From: Candidatus Nitricoxidivorans perseverans
GTDB lineage: Bacteria; Pseudomonadota; Gammaproteobacteria; Burkholderiales; Rhodocyclaceae
Direction: 5' to 3'
Length of the DNA stretch: 64,000 nucleotides
Assembly: GCA_030246985.1 (NCBI GenBank)
Contig: CP107246.1
Location: 436,282-500,281 of the forward strand
Below, piece by piece: positions 1 to 9,251 of this stretch. The position numbers were made by a program, and so were the translations under genes. Below the pieces are notes generated by a model. The model made no database searches, was not told the DNA's origin, and saw only the letters and a program-made list of their open reading frames with translations. Numbering within the stretch: position 1 is the stretch's first letter; every line of letters starts with the position of its first letter.

Positions 1-627
1 AAGCGCACGATCGCGCACAACGCGATAACGTTCGATGGCGGGATGGGCCAGGACAACCCGGCGTTGCCGCGCGGTGACGAGCGGGCCAAGGGGGAGATCA
101 CCCAGTTTTCGACTTCCGCCGAGGTGGACCTTCTGGTTGGCGATGCTTCCACTGCTTATCGCGGCCAATTGACCAAGGCAACACGCGGTGTCGCGTATAT
201 AAGACCAGACGTTTTTGTCATTGTCGATTGGGTGGAGTCGGCTCTGCCGAGGCGGTGGGAATGGAATCTGCACGCAGCCCGGCAGTTCGAGGTGCTTGGG
301 AATCAAAGGCTACGTGTCGTTAACGGCGGCGCGAGCGTATGCGTCGACCAGATCGCCGACCAGACCGTCGCTTTCGGCCAACATGCGGGCTTTCCGGCCG
401 CGCCGCAACGGAGCGCCGACAAACCTCGCCCAGACCAGTGGCATGGGCAGTTCAGAACGGATGCTCCTTCGAGGCGATATATGTCGGCGACCGTGCTTCG
501 CATCGGCTGTGCTGAAAGAGAGATCAAGTCGTCTGTATTCGACGGACGCGGTGTTCGCGTGCGCGTCGAGGGATTCGATATCGGGTTTGATGGACGTGTC
601 TTGACGGCACGAAAAAATCCATCGTAG
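1..627 (+). CDS. Heparinase II/III-like protein, C-terminal part (5' end outside window)
   Basis: The frame is open from the first base and ends at TAG 625-627; no start is visible, so the gene is cut by the window edge. The visible part begins KRTIAHNAITFDG, which resembles the segment after the catalytic-domain junction of heparinase II/III-family proteins (compare HNTATID in the complete paralogue at 1742-3763). The rest is the beta-sheet-rich C-terminal domain, with hydrophobic strands such as GVAYIRPDVFVIVDWVES. Family members are polysaccharide lyases acting on uronic-acid-containing polymers, usually in the periplasm or exported. No signal peptide can be judged here. It lies 16 bases upstream of a glycosyltransferase on the same strand and so is probably part of the exopolysaccharide operon. 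The family is fairly sure; the substrate is unknown. Confidence 0.72.
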   Translation, partial: KRTIAHNAITFDGGMGQDNPALPRGDERAKGEITQFSTSAEVDLLVGDASTAYRGQLTKATRGVAYIRPDVFVIVDWVESALPRRWEWNLHAARQFEVLGNQRLRVVNGGASVCVDQIADQTVAFGQHAGFPAAPQRSADKPRPDQWHGQFRTDAPSRRYMSATVLRIGCAEREIKSSVFDGRGVRVRVEGFDIGFDGRVLTARKNPS

Positions 628-643
628 GAATTGTGCGGCGGAC

Positions 644-1738
644 ATGAATCGAATCAGTATGCGAAGCGGGGCCATGAAAAGCCGGATATGGATGCTTGGC
701 ACATCCCCCGAGGGCAAGGGCGGCATCGCGACCGTGGTGCGCGGTTATCGAGCGCAGGATTTGCTGGATGAGGAGAAGGTGCGCTATCTCACCACGCATC
801 GTGATACCGGGCCGTTCGGCAAGTTGCTTGCCATGCTGACAGCCATTCCCGTGTTCTGGATGTCTGTTCTGACGGGGCGGGTAGGCGTCGTGCATGCCCA
901 TGTTTCTTTTGGCCCGAGTTTCTGGCGCAAGTGGTTTCTGCTGCTTCCCGCTTATTGGAGAGGTGTCCCGGTCTTATGCCACATCCATGCCGGCACGTTC
1001 AAGGAGTATTTCAATTCCGGATCATCCTTGCGCAAGACGGCGATTCGCTACATGTTTCGTCGGGCGTTTCGCGTGATCGTACTCACGGAGGCATGGCGGA
1101 AGTGGGTGCTCGAAGTCGAACCGGCATCGAAGCCGGAGATTATTCCCAATTCTCTCGATGAACGCTTCGGGCTCGATTTGATGGATGCCGTGCGCGTCGG
1201 CAATGACATCTTGTTTCTGGGGCGCATCGGCCCGGGCAAGGGCACCTTCGACCTGCTGGCCGCGTTTGCAACAGTGAAAAAACAAATTGCAGACGCCAGA
1301 CTGATATGCGGTGGAGATGGCGATTCCGCCGGTCTCATGGAAAAGGCGCGCGCTCTGGGCGTGGACGCATCCGTGGTCTATGCCGGCTGGGTCGGGGCGG
1401 AAAAGAAGGAGACATTGCTTCGTCAGGCAGCGGTATTGGCGTTGCCCTCATATCGGGAGGGCCTGCCCGTGGTGATTCTCGAGGCGATGGCGTTTTCACT
1501 TCCGGTGGTCAGTTGTCCGGTGGGCGGCATTCCGCAGGTCGTCGTGGAAGGTGAAACGGGATATCTCGTCGAGCCTGGAGATGTCCATGCTCTTGCCGAG
1601 ACGCTCATCCGTTTGCTTGGCGATGGCGAATTGCGTGCGCGAATGGGTCGGCGGGGTCGACAGGTGTTCGACGAACATTTCTCTCACCGCGCCAATTTGC
1701 CCAAATTGCGGCGGTTGTATCGGCTGGCGGCGGGCTGA
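644..1738 (+). CDS. Glycosyltransferase family 4 (GT-B fold)
   Basis: The 364-residue product has the GT4 layout. The N-terminal Rossmann half contains GKGGIATVVRGY near residues 24-35, and the C-terminal nucleotide-sugar-binding half has FLGRIGPGKGTFDLL around residue 190. The EX7E-type motif is REGLPVVILEAMAFSLPVV near 272-290. Such enzymes transfer a sugar from an activated donor to a lipid-linked or growing glycan on the cytoplasmic side of the inner membrane. The first ATG is at 644, with GGCGG just upstream; a second in-frame ATG at 674 (MKSRIWMLG) is also possible. It sits between two heparinase-like genes, so it probably builds the polymer that those proteins process. Donor and acceptor cannot be read from sequence. 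Confidence 0.85.
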   Translation: MNRISMRSGAMKSRIWMLGTSPEGKGGIATVVRGYRAQDLLDEEKVRYLTTHRDTGPFGKLLAMLTAIPVFWMSVLTGRVGVVHAHVSFGPSFWRKWFLLLPAYWRGVPVLCHIHAGTFKEYFNSGSSLRKTAIRYMFRRAFRVIVLTEAWRKWVLEVEPASKPEIIPNSLDERFGLDLMDAVRVGNDILFLGRIGPGKGTFDLLAAFATVKKQIADARLICGGDGDSAGLMEKARALGVDASVVYAGWVGAEKKETLLRQAAVLALPSYREGLPVVILEAMAFSLPVVSCPVGGIPQVVVEGETGYLVEPGDVHALAETLIRLLGDGELRARMGRRGRQVFDEHFSHRANLPKLRRLYRLAAG

Positions 1739-1741
1739 GTC

Positions 1742-3763
1742 ATGAAGCTGAAGCAGATCAACTGGTTGGCGCGTCGCCTCAGCCGTGTCTACCCGGCCGA
1801 GATTCCATACCGTGTCGCCGGAGCGGCGACGGCGGTTCTTAGGCGCTTGGGGCTGGGCGGAGCCGACAAGGTTCCGCGGATGAATTGGGATAGCTACACG
1901 GAGAGCCCCTGGGTAGCCGTGCCTCAAGAAACCCATGCAGCGGATGTTCTTGGCGTGGCCGACGACATCCTCCTGGACAAGCTCGACGTGTTCGGCCGGC
2001 CGGTTGCCTTCGTCGACGGCTGCCCGCGCTGGAACGTCGATCCCGCCAGCGGCATCGAATTGCCGATGACATTTGGACCGTTCATTGACTTTCGCCATCT
2101 GGCGCAGGGTGTCGATATCAAGTTCCTATGGGAACTGAATCGCCATCTCTGGCTGGTACCGCTTGCGCAGGCCTTTGTCCTGACTTCGGAGGAAAAATAT
2201 CTTCACAAACTCGACCGCTTGTTGCATTCATGGCTGGATGAGTGTCCCTATCCGCTGGGAGCCAACTGGAGTTCGCCGGTTGAGCACGGCATCAGGCTCA
2301 TCAACTGGAGCATTGTCTGGCATCTGATCGGCGGCAGGCAATCGCGGCTGTTCGCAGGCGATCGCGGGGAACAACTGCTGGGTAAATGGTTGAAGAGCAT
2401 CTACCAACATATTCATTTTGCAAGAGACAACTATTCCTTTTTTTCCTCGGCCGATAATCATCTTATTGGCGAGGCCGCTGGTGTCTATGTCGGGGCGAAG
2501 ACCTGGAATCTCTGGCCGATGGCCGCCCCCTGGGCGCAGGAGGCGAGGCATCTGCTCGAAACAGAGATATCGAAGCAGTTCAGCGAAGATGGCGTCAATC
2601 GCGAGCAGGCAACCTGCTATCACAAGTTTTCTCTGGAGTTTCTGCTGGCGGCAGGGCTGTGCGGCCGTGCATGCGGAGACGATTTTTCCGCAGCTTATTG
2701 GCGGCGCATGGAGATGGCGGTAGGGTTCATTGCCGCAATCGCCAACTGCCAGTGGCAGGTTCCCGGTATCGGCGACGCCGATGACGGAAAAGTGTTTTGT
2801 CTGGACCAGCGACCCGGCTTCAATCCATATCGGTCAATAGTTGCATCCGGTGCGTTGCTGTTCGATCGCTCCGATTATTTTGGCAAGGCCGAGGTTGCCG
2901 ACAATCAGACGAACTGGCTGATACCAGGGGCGCGCGAACGCTGGCGCGAAGCTTCCGGCCAGGATTGGCGGGAAACATTGCCGCGCAGCTTTACGCAGGG
3001 CGGCTATGTCGTAACGGGTAGCCATCTGCACAGCATGAACGAGTTGCGCGTGGTCATGGATGTGGGGCCGCTTGGATATAACCGTGTTGCCGGGCATGGA
3101 CATGCCGATGCGCTGTCGGTCGTACTGGGTTACGGCGGGCAGGATTTTCTCGTCGACCCTGGCACCTATTGCTACAACTCCGCGCCCGAGCTGCGGCATT
3201 ACTTCCGTGGCACGACAGCCCACAATACGGCAACCATCGACAATCTTGACCAGTCGATCTACGGCGGCAGCTTTCTTTGGCTGCGCGATGTGGCGACAAC
3301 CGTTCATCGGATCAGCGACGATGGAAACCGATTCGTGATGGAAGCCAGTCATGACGGTTATCTTCGTCTTGCCGATCCGGTCCGCCATTTCAGGAGGCTT
3401 ACTGTCGACCGGAGTCTTCTGGAAGTCCTGGTCGAGGATTGGCTCGATTGCGCCAAGCCGCATGAATGCTGCCTCCATTGGCATTTCTCTCCGGAATGCC
3501 GGGTCGAGAAAACCGGCGAGGGCTGGTTGGCGCAGCGTGAAACCGGTTCGCTCCATGTGCACCCGGCCCGGAACCTATCCGTCGCCGAGGTTGTGACAGG
3601 CAGGAGCGCGCCCCCTCTTGGCTGGTATTCAGGCCGTTTCTACGAATACAAGCCCACCAGCACTTTGGTATTCAAGGCGACACTGGCGCCGGCCGAAGTC
3701 ATCGCCACGCGATTCGTCTTAACGCCCATTGCGGCTTGCGCTACCGAAAGACATGACTCATGA
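1742..3763 (+). CDS. Heparinase II/III family protein (polysaccharide lyase-like)
   Basis: This 673-residue protein has the two-part architecture of heparinase II/III and alginate-lyase-like proteins. An alpha/alpha-toroid half occupies roughly residues 90-400 (for example SPVEHGIRLINWSIVW). A beta-sandwich half begins near residue 415 and includes VAGHGHADALSVVLGYGG, FLVDPGTYCYN and RGTTAHNTATIDN, the conserved His/Tyr-rich active-site region of the family. No signal peptide is obvious; the N-terminus MKLKQINWLARRLSRVYP is basic. It starts three bases after the GT4 stop and its end overlaps the next start by ATGA, so it is translationally coupled. It is a second family member besides the truncated one at the left edge. 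Cleavage or trimming of a uronate polymer is the likely role; whether it is active is unknown. Confidence 0.86.
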   Translation: MKLKQINWLARRLSRVYPAEIPYRVAGAATAVLRRLGLGGADKVPRMNWDSYTESPWVAVPQETHAADVLGVADDILLDKLDVFGRPVAFVDGCPRWNVDPASGIELPMTFGPFIDFRHLAQGVDIKFLWELNRHLWLVPLAQAFVLTSEEKYLHKLDRLLHSWLDECPYPLGANWSSPVEHGIRLINWSIVWHLIGGRQSRLFAGDRGEQLLGKWLKSIYQHIHFARDNYSFFSSADNHLIGEAAGVYVGAKTWNLWPMAAPWAQEARHLLETEISKQFSEDGVNREQATCYHKFSLEFLLAAGLCGRACGDDFSAAYWRRMEMAVGFIAAIANCQWQVPGIGDADDGKVFCLDQRPGFNPYRSIVASGALLFDRSDYFGKAEVADNQTNWLIPGARERWREASGQDWRETLPRSFTQGGYVVTGSHLHSMNELRVVMDVGPLGYNRVAGHGHADALSVVLGYGGQDFLVDPGTYCYNSAPELRHYFRGTTAHNTATIDNLDQSIYGGSFLWLRDVATTVHRISDDGNRFVMEASHDGYLRLADPVRHFRRLTVDRSLLEVLVEDWLDCAKPHECCLHWHFSPECRVEKTGEGWLAQRETGSLHVHPARNLSVAEVVTGRSAPPLGWYSGRFYEYKPTSTLVFKATLAPAEVIATRFVLTPIAACATERHDS

Positions 3764-4779
3764 AAATCTGGTTCGATCTATCCAATTCGCCGCACATCAA
3801 CATGTTCGCCGCCATGATTCGCGATCTGGAACGCGAGCATGAAGTCGTCATTACCTGTCGCCCGCTGGCAAACACCGTCGATTTGCTTGATCTCCATGGT
3901 TTTAAGTACGAGATAGTGGGGATTCATTACGGCGGCAAGCTGTCGGCAAAATTGTTCGGCTTCCCGATCCGGGTGATGCAGCTCAGGAAGTTCCTGGCGG
4001 GAAGGAAAGTCGATGTCGCCATTTCCCAGAGTTCCTTTCACTCGCCGGTGGTGTCGCGTCTGCTGGGCGTTCGTTGCATCTATATGAACGACAATGAGCA
4101 CGCGATGGGGAATATCCCGGCATTTATCTGTGCGGACACGATCATGGTGCCGGAATTCCTTGGCATGGAAAAGCTCAGGAAGCAGTGTGCCAATCCCAAG
4201 AAGGTGATTCATTATCCTGGAGTGAAGGAGGGCATCTATCTCTGGGAACTCGACGCGCGTCTGCGATTGGCCGCGCCCGCTCCAAGGACGAAGGCGCGCC
4301 CGGCGGTTTATATCCGCCCTGAACCATGGACCGCGCAATACTATAAGGGGAGCCGCGATTTTCTCGATGATCTGATAATCGGGATGAAGGATTCCGTCGA
4401 TATCGTGTTGCTTCCGCGTGGGAAAGAGCAGGGAAAACATTATCAGGATAATAAATTCGAGGGCATCCGGGTCGTAACCACCGCGCTGGATATTGCCGAT
4501 ATTGCGCCGGACTGCGATCTATTCATCGGTGCCGGCGGCACGATGACGCGCGAAATGGCGGTTCTCGGCATTCCGACCATCTCGGTGTACCAGGACGAGT
4601 TGCTGGATGTGGATCGCTATTTGTTGGATGTGGGCGCGTTTCTGCACCGGCCGGAACTGACGGCAACGGAAGCGCTGGAACACTTGAATTCGTCTTCTCA
4701 CAGACCGCCGAATCGCGCGTTGCTGGAGAAGGGGCGGGCGGCATACGACATGGTCAAGAATGCAATTTTGAACGGTTGA
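3760..4779 (+). CDS. DUF354 domain protein (GT-B-like)
   Basis: The 339-residue product starts MKIWFDLSNSPHINMF, the hallmark N-terminus of DUF354 proteins, which resemble the GT-B fold of UDP-GlcNAc 2-epimerases and some glycosyltransferases. A second conserved segment, IGAGGTMTREMAVLGIPTIS (near residues 250-270), matches the nucleotide-binding Gly/Glu region of that fold. Family members occur in archaeal and bacterial surface-polysaccharide clusters; their reaction is not established. The start overlaps the heparinase stop (ATGA). Neighbouring sugar genes suggest a sugar transfer or sugar isomerisation step in the same pathway, but the sequence alone does not decide between these. Confidence 0.8.
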   Translation: MKIWFDLSNSPHINMFAAMIRDLEREHEVVITCRPLANTVDLLDLHGFKYEIVGIHYGGKLSAKLFGFPIRVMQLRKFLAGRKVDVAISQSSFHSPVVSRLLGVRCIYMNDNEHAMGNIPAFICADTIMVPEFLGMEKLRKQCANPKKVIHYPGVKEGIYLWELDARLRLAAPAPRTKARPAVYIRPEPWTAQYYKGSRDFLDDLIIGMKDSVDIVLLPRGKEQGKHYQDNKFEGIRVVTTALDIADIAPDCDLFIGAGGTMTREMAVLGIPTISVYQDELLDVDRYLLDVGAFLHRPELTATEALEHLNSSSHRPPNRALLEKGRAAYDMVKNAILNG

Positions 4780-4810
4780 GTTTGGGTAACAACAAGGGTT
4801 GGTAACTATC

Positions 4811-5902
4811 ATGGTTCGTTTGGCAGTCGTAGGTCTCGGCAAAATGGGCTTGTCCCATCTCGCCATGATTACTGCGCATCCCAACGTGGCGGTGGCGGCG
4901 GTTTGCGATGCCACCGGATACGTGCTGGATGTCTTGAACAAATACACGGGGGTCAAGCCCTATACGGATTTCGACGCCATGCTGCGCGAGGTGGAACTGG
5001 ACGCGGTGATCATAGCCACGCCTTCGAGCATGCACGCGAAGATGGTCAAGTCCGCGCTGGAGAAGGGGCTGCACGTCTTCTGCGAAAAGCCGTTCTGCCT
5101 CGATACCAAGGATGGCGAGGAAGTCACGCGCCTTGCGCGGGAGGGGGGCCTGGTGAATCAGGTGGGCTATCACAACCGCTTTGTCGGCGCCTTTCAGGAA
5201 GTGAAGCGGCTGCTCGACGCCAAGGCGATCGGCGAGGTGACGCACGTGCTGGCCGAGGCCTACGGCCCCGTGGTGCTCAAGCCCAAGGGTTCGACTTGGC
5301 GCACGCAAAGCGCCGAGGGCGGCGGTTGCCTCTACGACTACGCCGCGCATCCGATCAACCTGGTGAACTGGTATTTCGGCGCGCCGCAGGGCGTGGGCGG
5401 CACGATCCTCAACAAGATCTTTTCGAAGGAAACCGACGACGAGGTGTTCGGCACGCTCTATTACGCCGACGGCAAGAGCGCGCAGATTTCGGTGAACTGG
5501 AGCGACGAGTCCTATCGCAAGATGAGCACCAAGATCACGATCTGGGGCACCGCTGGCCGCATCTATGCGGACCGGCAGGAATGCCAGGTGTACCTGCGCG
5601 ATACCGCGACGGTTCCGCCGGGCTACCAGCAGGGCTGGAACGTGCGTTACACCACGGACCTGACCGAGCCGGTCTGGTTCTATATGCGAGGCGAGGAGTA
5701 CTCCGCCCAGCTCGATCATTTCGTGCGCTGCATCGAGGAGAAACGGATCGAGAACGTGAATTCCTTCGAGAGCGCGGTGGCGACCGACAAGGTGATGGCG
5801 ATGATGATCGCCGATGCGGCCAAGGGCCCCTCGCTCAAGTCCGATGATGCCTTGCCTCACGCGCCGAAGAAAAGATGGAACTTTCTTTTCGGCGGTCGTT
5901 GA
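4811..5902 (+). CDS. Gfo/Idh/MocA family NAD(P)-dependent oxidoreductase
   Basis: The 363-residue product begins MVRLAVVGLGKMGLSHL, a Rossmann GxGxxG site at residues 8-13, and contains the family signature GLHVFCEKPFCLD (residues 89-101; the Lys is the catalytic/cofactor residue). The C-terminal alpha/beta domain includes GGGCLYDYAAHPINLVNWYF, with the conserved His. An in-frame TTG lies upstream at 4799, but the AAGGG at 4794-4798 fits the ATG at 4811 better. Relatives in surface-glycan clusters oxidise C3 of UDP-N-acetylhexosaminuronic acids (WlbA/WbpB type) or act on inositols. A sugar-nucleotide substrate is plausible here because of the epimerase and dehydrogenase genes downstream, but this is an inference. 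Confidence 0.85.
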   Translation: MVRLAVVGLGKMGLSHLAMITAHPNVAVAAVCDATGYVLDVLNKYTGVKPYTDFDAMLREVELDAVIIATPSSMHAKMVKSALEKGLHVFCEKPFCLDTKDGEEVTRLAREGGLVNQVGYHNRFVGAFQEVKRLLDAKAIGEVTHVLAEAYGPVVLKPKGSTWRTQSAEGGGCLYDYAAHPINLVNWYFGAPQGVGGTILNKIFSKETDDEVFGTLYYADGKSAQISVNWSDESYRKMSTKITIWGTAGRIYADRQECQVYLRDTATVPPGYQQGWNVRYTTDLTEPVWFYMRGEEYSAQLDHFVRCIEEKRIENVNSFESAVATDKVMAMMIADAAKGPSLKSDDALPHAPKKRWNFLFGGR

Positions 5903-5944
5903 GCCGCGGCGCGCTCGCTTATCAAATTCGGATTGGAGCAGGGA

Positions 5945-6826
5945 ATGGATCGTTTGTTGTTCGGTGACAACCAGTTTTTCGGCGTGAACCACATGTCGGA
6001 AGAGAAGGCGCGGGCGCAGTCCATGCGCTTTCAGGACATCCGGGCCGTTATCGACGTGCTCGATACCGCCTACGACGAAGGCATCAAGACTTTCATGTGC
6101 ACCACGCATGACCGCATCGCGCAGATATGCGACCACTGGCGGGCGAACCCGGCGCGCTACAAGGATTACGAGTTCTTTCCGTGCATGCCCTACGCCCACA
6201 AATACGCCAACGCCATGACCGACTATGGCATGCTGGGGGCGATCAAGCGCTTCCTGCCGGACGAGGGCTTCCTCGATGCGGCGATGCGCGGCGGCATGTC
6301 GTTGGCGAAGAAGGATATCGAGGGCGTCACCACCTTGCTGATCGATGCGGAAATGAAGATGTTCCAGGGGCTGAAGACCCCGGTGATCTTTCTGCAGAAT
6401 GTGGTGGTGGATATGCTGCTCGGGCTCAATTTCAAGGAGGCGTTCCGCATCTTCGCCAATCACGTCAAGGCGCGCTACGACGCCGAGCCGGGTTTCATCA
6501 CCATGAACATGCCGCGCTTGCTGGATGCGCTGGAGGAACTGGGTATCGAAAATCCCATCGTCTGCTCCAATATCAACAAGATCGGATTCCGCATGTGCGG
6601 CGGCTTCGAGGCTTACGAACGTGCGCTGAAGGAAAAGAGGTTTCGCGCCATCGCCATGTCGGTATTTGCCTCCGGTGCGATTCCGCCGCGTGAGGCGATT
6701 GAGTGGGTGTGTCGGCAGCCGAACATCGAGTCGATCGTGTTCGGGGCGTCGAGCCGGGGGAATATCCGGAATACAAAGGAACTGGTGGATCGTTGCTGGC
6801 CGGCGGCGCCGGCATCGGCCTTATGA
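5945..6826 (+). CDS. Aldo/keto reductase-like TIM-barrel protein of unknown function
   Basis: The 293-residue product starts MDRLLFGDNQFFGVNHMS. The ATG at 5945 has a GGAGCAGGG-type ribosome-binding site directly upstream, so it is preferred over the TTG at 5933. The C-terminal stretch PNIESIVFGASSRGNIRNT looks like the cofactor-phosphate-binding end of an aldo/keto reductase barrel, and the length fits a single TIM barrel. The Tyr/Lys/His tetrad of authentic aldo/keto reductases is not evident, so the protein may not be a reductase. It lies between an oxidoreductase and a UDP-GlcNAc 2-epimerase and overlaps the epimerase start by ATGA. A role in the polymer's sugar biosynthesis is only guilt by association. 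Confidence 0.65.
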   Translation: MDRLLFGDNQFFGVNHMSEEKARAQSMRFQDIRAVIDVLDTAYDEGIKTFMCTTHDRIAQICDHWRANPARYKDYEFFPCMPYAHKYANAMTDYGMLGAIKRFLPDEGFLDAAMRGGMSLAKKDIEGVTTLLIDAEMKMFQGLKTPVIFLQNVVVDMLLGLNFKEAFRIFANHVKARYDAEPGFITMNMPRLLDALEELGIENPIVCSNINKIGFRMCGGFEAYERALKEKRFRAIAMSVFASGAIPPREAIEWVCRQPNIESIVFGASSRGNIRNTKELVDRCWPAAPASAL

Positions 6827-7938
6827 AAACGATTTATCTGGTGGCCGGGGCGCGGCCAAATTTCATGAAAATCGCACCCATCGTGCGCGCCTTGCAGGCG
6901 CACGCCGGGCTGGCGTTCAAGATTATTCATACCGGCCAGCATTACGACCGAGAAATGAATGACGTGTTCTTCGAGGAACTGGGCATTCCCGAACCTGATG
7001 TATTCATGGCCGCCGGCGGCGGTAGTCATTCTCAGCAGACGGCGAAGATCATGGTGGCCTTCGAGGAGCTTTGCCAGAGCGAGCGTCCGGCGGCCGTTCT
7101 GGTCGTCGGCGACGTGAATTCGACACTCGCCTGCTCGATCGTCGCCAAGAAGCTGCACATTCCCGTCGCCCACGTCGAAGCCGGATTGCGCAGCGGCGAC
7201 ATGACCATGCCGGAGGAGATCAACCGGCTGGTGACCGACAGTATCTCGGATTGGTTCTTCGTCACCGAGCCAAGTGGTATCACCCACCTGCGTCGCGAGG
7301 GCAAAGCTGATTCTGCGATCTTCTATGTCGGGCATGTAATGGTTGATAACGCGCTCTATCAGGCCGAGAAACTGGCCAGCGCCGATACATCAGGTTTTGA
7401 AACCAGCGCATTCAAGGCGGAGAATACCGGCGGTGAGAAACGCTATGGCGTAGTCACACTGCACCGGCCGAGCAATGTGGATAGCGCCGAGATGATGGCG
7501 CGCCTTGCCGGTGCATTGAAGGAGATTGCTGCCGAGTTGCCCCTGATCTTTCCGGTGCATCCGCGTACGCGCGGCAACCTGGAGAGGTTTGGCATCGATC
7601 TGGGCCCGAATATCATATTGGTGGGGCCGCAGGGCTATATGCCCTTCCTGAATTTGTGGAAAGACGCCGCCGTGGTGCTGACGGACAGCGGCGGCTTGCA
7701 GGAGGAAACGACAGCGCTCGGCGTGCCGTGCATCACTATCCGCGAAAACACCGAGCGGCCGATTACCGTCGAAGAGGGCACCAACGTTCTCGTCGGCACC
7801 GATCCGGCGCGCATCGTCGCCGAGGCGCGCAAGGTGTTGCGCGGCGAAGGCAAGCAGGGGCGCAGGCCAAAACTCTGGGATGGCAGGGCGGCGGAGCGGA
7901 TCGTCGAGATACTGTTCGCCGAATTGAATTCGAAATAA
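6823..7938 (+). CDS. wecB: Non-hydrolysing UDP-N-acetylglucosamine 2-epimerase
   Basis: The 371-residue product starts MKTIYLVAGARPNFMKIAPI, the typical N-terminus of the family, and keeps its landmarks: HVEAGLRSGDMTMPEEINR (residues 116-134), TLHRPSNVDS, FPVHPRTRG and LTDSGGLQEETTALGVPCI. The enzyme interconverts UDP-GlcNAc and UDP-ManNAc in the cytoplasm. The ATG at 6823 overlaps the upstream stop (ATGA), so longer versions starting further upstream are not needed. With the dehydrogenase that follows 18 bases later it would supply UDP-ManNAc and its uronic acid for the exopolysaccharide. The family assignment is strong; the symbol is used in the general sense of this enzyme class. Confidence 0.92.
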   Translation: MKTIYLVAGARPNFMKIAPIVRALQAHAGLAFKIIHTGQHYDREMNDVFFEELGIPEPDVFMAAGGGSHSQQTAKIMVAFEELCQSERPAAVLVVGDVNSTLACSIVAKKLHIPVAHVEAGLRSGDMTMPEEINRLVTDSISDWFFVTEPSGITHLRREGKADSAIFYVGHVMVDNALYQAEKLASADTSGFETSAFKAENTGGEKRYGVVTLHRPSNVDSAEMMARLAGALKEIAAELPLIFPVHPRTRGNLERFGIDLGPNIILVGPQGYMPFLNLWKDAAVVLTDSGGLQEETTALGVPCITIRENTERPITVEEGTNVLVGTDPARIVAEARKVLRGEGKQGRRPKLWDGRAAERIVEILFAELNSK

Positions 7939-7956
7939 ATCGCTTAGGGGAGTCAT

Positions 7957-9237
7957 ATGTCCATCGTCGCAGTTATCGGCCTCGGTTACGTGGGCCTGCC
8001 GCTCGTCATCGAGTTCGGCAAGCAGTCTCGAACCATCGGCTTCGATATCGCCGCCATGAAGGTGGAATCGTGCAAGCGGGGCGTCGATCCTTCGCGCGAA
8101 CTTCCAGATTCAGAGATGCGGGCCGCGAGGTTTGCCGAATATTCAGACGATCCAAAGGTGCTGGCTGAGGCGGACATCATTATCGTGGCAGTGCCGACCC
8201 CGGTGGATGAGGCGCACATCCCGGATTTCGGTCCCCTGATCGGCGCCAGCCGGGCAGCGGGGCAGAACATGAAGAAAGGCGCCATCGTGGTTTATGAATC
8301 CACGGTGTACCCCGGTGCAACCGAAGAAGTCTGCATTCCGGTGCTGGAGCGAGAATCGGGCATGAAGTGGAAGCAGGACTTCTTCGTCGGCTACTCGCCC
8401 GAGCGCATCAATCCGGGCGACCGGGAGCGCACGCTGACAAAGATCATCAAGGTCGTGTCCGGCGATACGCCGGCCACGCTGGAAAAAGTGGCTGCCATTT
8501 ACGAGAGCGTTGTCGAGCCGGGCGTGCATCGCGCATCCTCGATCAAGGCGGCCGAGGCGTGCAAGGTGATTGAAAATACCCAGCGCGACTTGAACATCGC
8601 GCTGATGAACGAACTGGCGATCATTTTCGACAAGATCGGCATCGATACCACCGAAGTGCTGGAGGCGGCAGGGACCAAATGGAACTTTCTCAGGTTCAAG
8701 CCTGGCCTGGTGGGCGGACATTGCATCGGGGTCGATCCGTATTACCTGACCCACAAGGCGGACATGCTGGGCTATCACCCGCAGGTAATTCTGGCCGGAC
8801 GGCGCATCAACGACGGCATGGGCAAGTTCATCGCAGAGCAGACGGTGAAGAACATGATCGCCGCCGGCAGCTACGTGAAAGGGGCGCGGGTGAATGTGCT
8901 GGGCCTGACTTTCAAGGAGAACTGCGCCGACCTGCGCAACAGCAAGGTGGCGGACGTGATCAACGAACTCAAGAGCTACGGGGTGGAGGTGTTCGCGCAC
9001 GACCCGTGGGCCGACCCGGAAGAGGCCATGCATGAATATGGCGTACGCCTGTTCGCCTGGGAGGAATTGCCGCGCGCGGATGCGATTATCGCGGCGGTAT
9101 CGCACCGTCAACTGGCATCTCTTTCGGTGGAGGATATTCAGCGCAAGCTGATCAAGGGCGGTTGCTTTATCGATGTAAAGGCATGTTTTGACCGGGCAGC
9201 GCTGGAGGCGGCGGGGGTTCGCGTCTGGAGGTTGTAG
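7957..9237 (+). CDS. tviB: UDP-N-acetyl-sugar 6-dehydrogenase, TviB type
   Basis: The 426-residue product has the three UDP-glucose/GDP-mannose dehydrogenase domains: an N-terminal Rossmann fold (VAVIGLGYVGLPL, residues 4-16), a central dimerisation domain, and a C-terminal UDP-binding domain (NVLGLTFKENCADLRNSKV). The catalytic Cys is in GGHCIGVDPYYL near residue 255. That sequence matches the Vi-antigen TviB/WbpA group rather than WecC, whose motif ends in a different aromatic pattern. The reaction is an NAD-dependent double oxidation of UDP-GlcNAc (or UDP-ManNAc) to the uronic acid. A GGGG ribosome-binding site precedes the ATG. It is the last gene of the + strand polysaccharide run and faces the beta-helix gene, with only 14 bases between the stops. 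Confidence 0.88.
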   Translation: MSIVAVIGLGYVGLPLVIEFGKQSRTIGFDIAAMKVESCKRGVDPSRELPDSEMRAARFAEYSDDPKVLAEADIIIVAVPTPVDEAHIPDFGPLIGASRAAGQNMKKGAIVVYESTVYPGATEEVCIPVLERESGMKWKQDFFVGYSPERINPGDRERTLTKIIKVVSGDTPATLEKVAAIYESVVEPGVHRASSIKAAEACKVIENTQRDLNIALMNELAIIFDKIGIDTTEVLEAAGTKWNFLRFKPGLVGGHCIGVDPYYLTHKADMLGYHPQVILAGRRINDGMGKFIAEQTVKNMIAAGSYVKGARVNVLGLTFKENCADLRNSKVADVINELKSYGVEVFAHDPWADPEEAMHEYGVRLFAWEELPRADAIIAAVSHRQLASLSVEDIQRKLIKGGCFIDVKACFDRAALEAAGVRVWRL

Positions 9238-9251
9238 AGAGAGGTGGCGCG

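Noticed and set aside
4754-6463. A 569-codon - strand frame antisense to the oxidoreductase and aldo/keto reductase-like genes
   Set aside because: The composition is typical of a reverse-frame shadow of GC-rich genes, and no motif was found.
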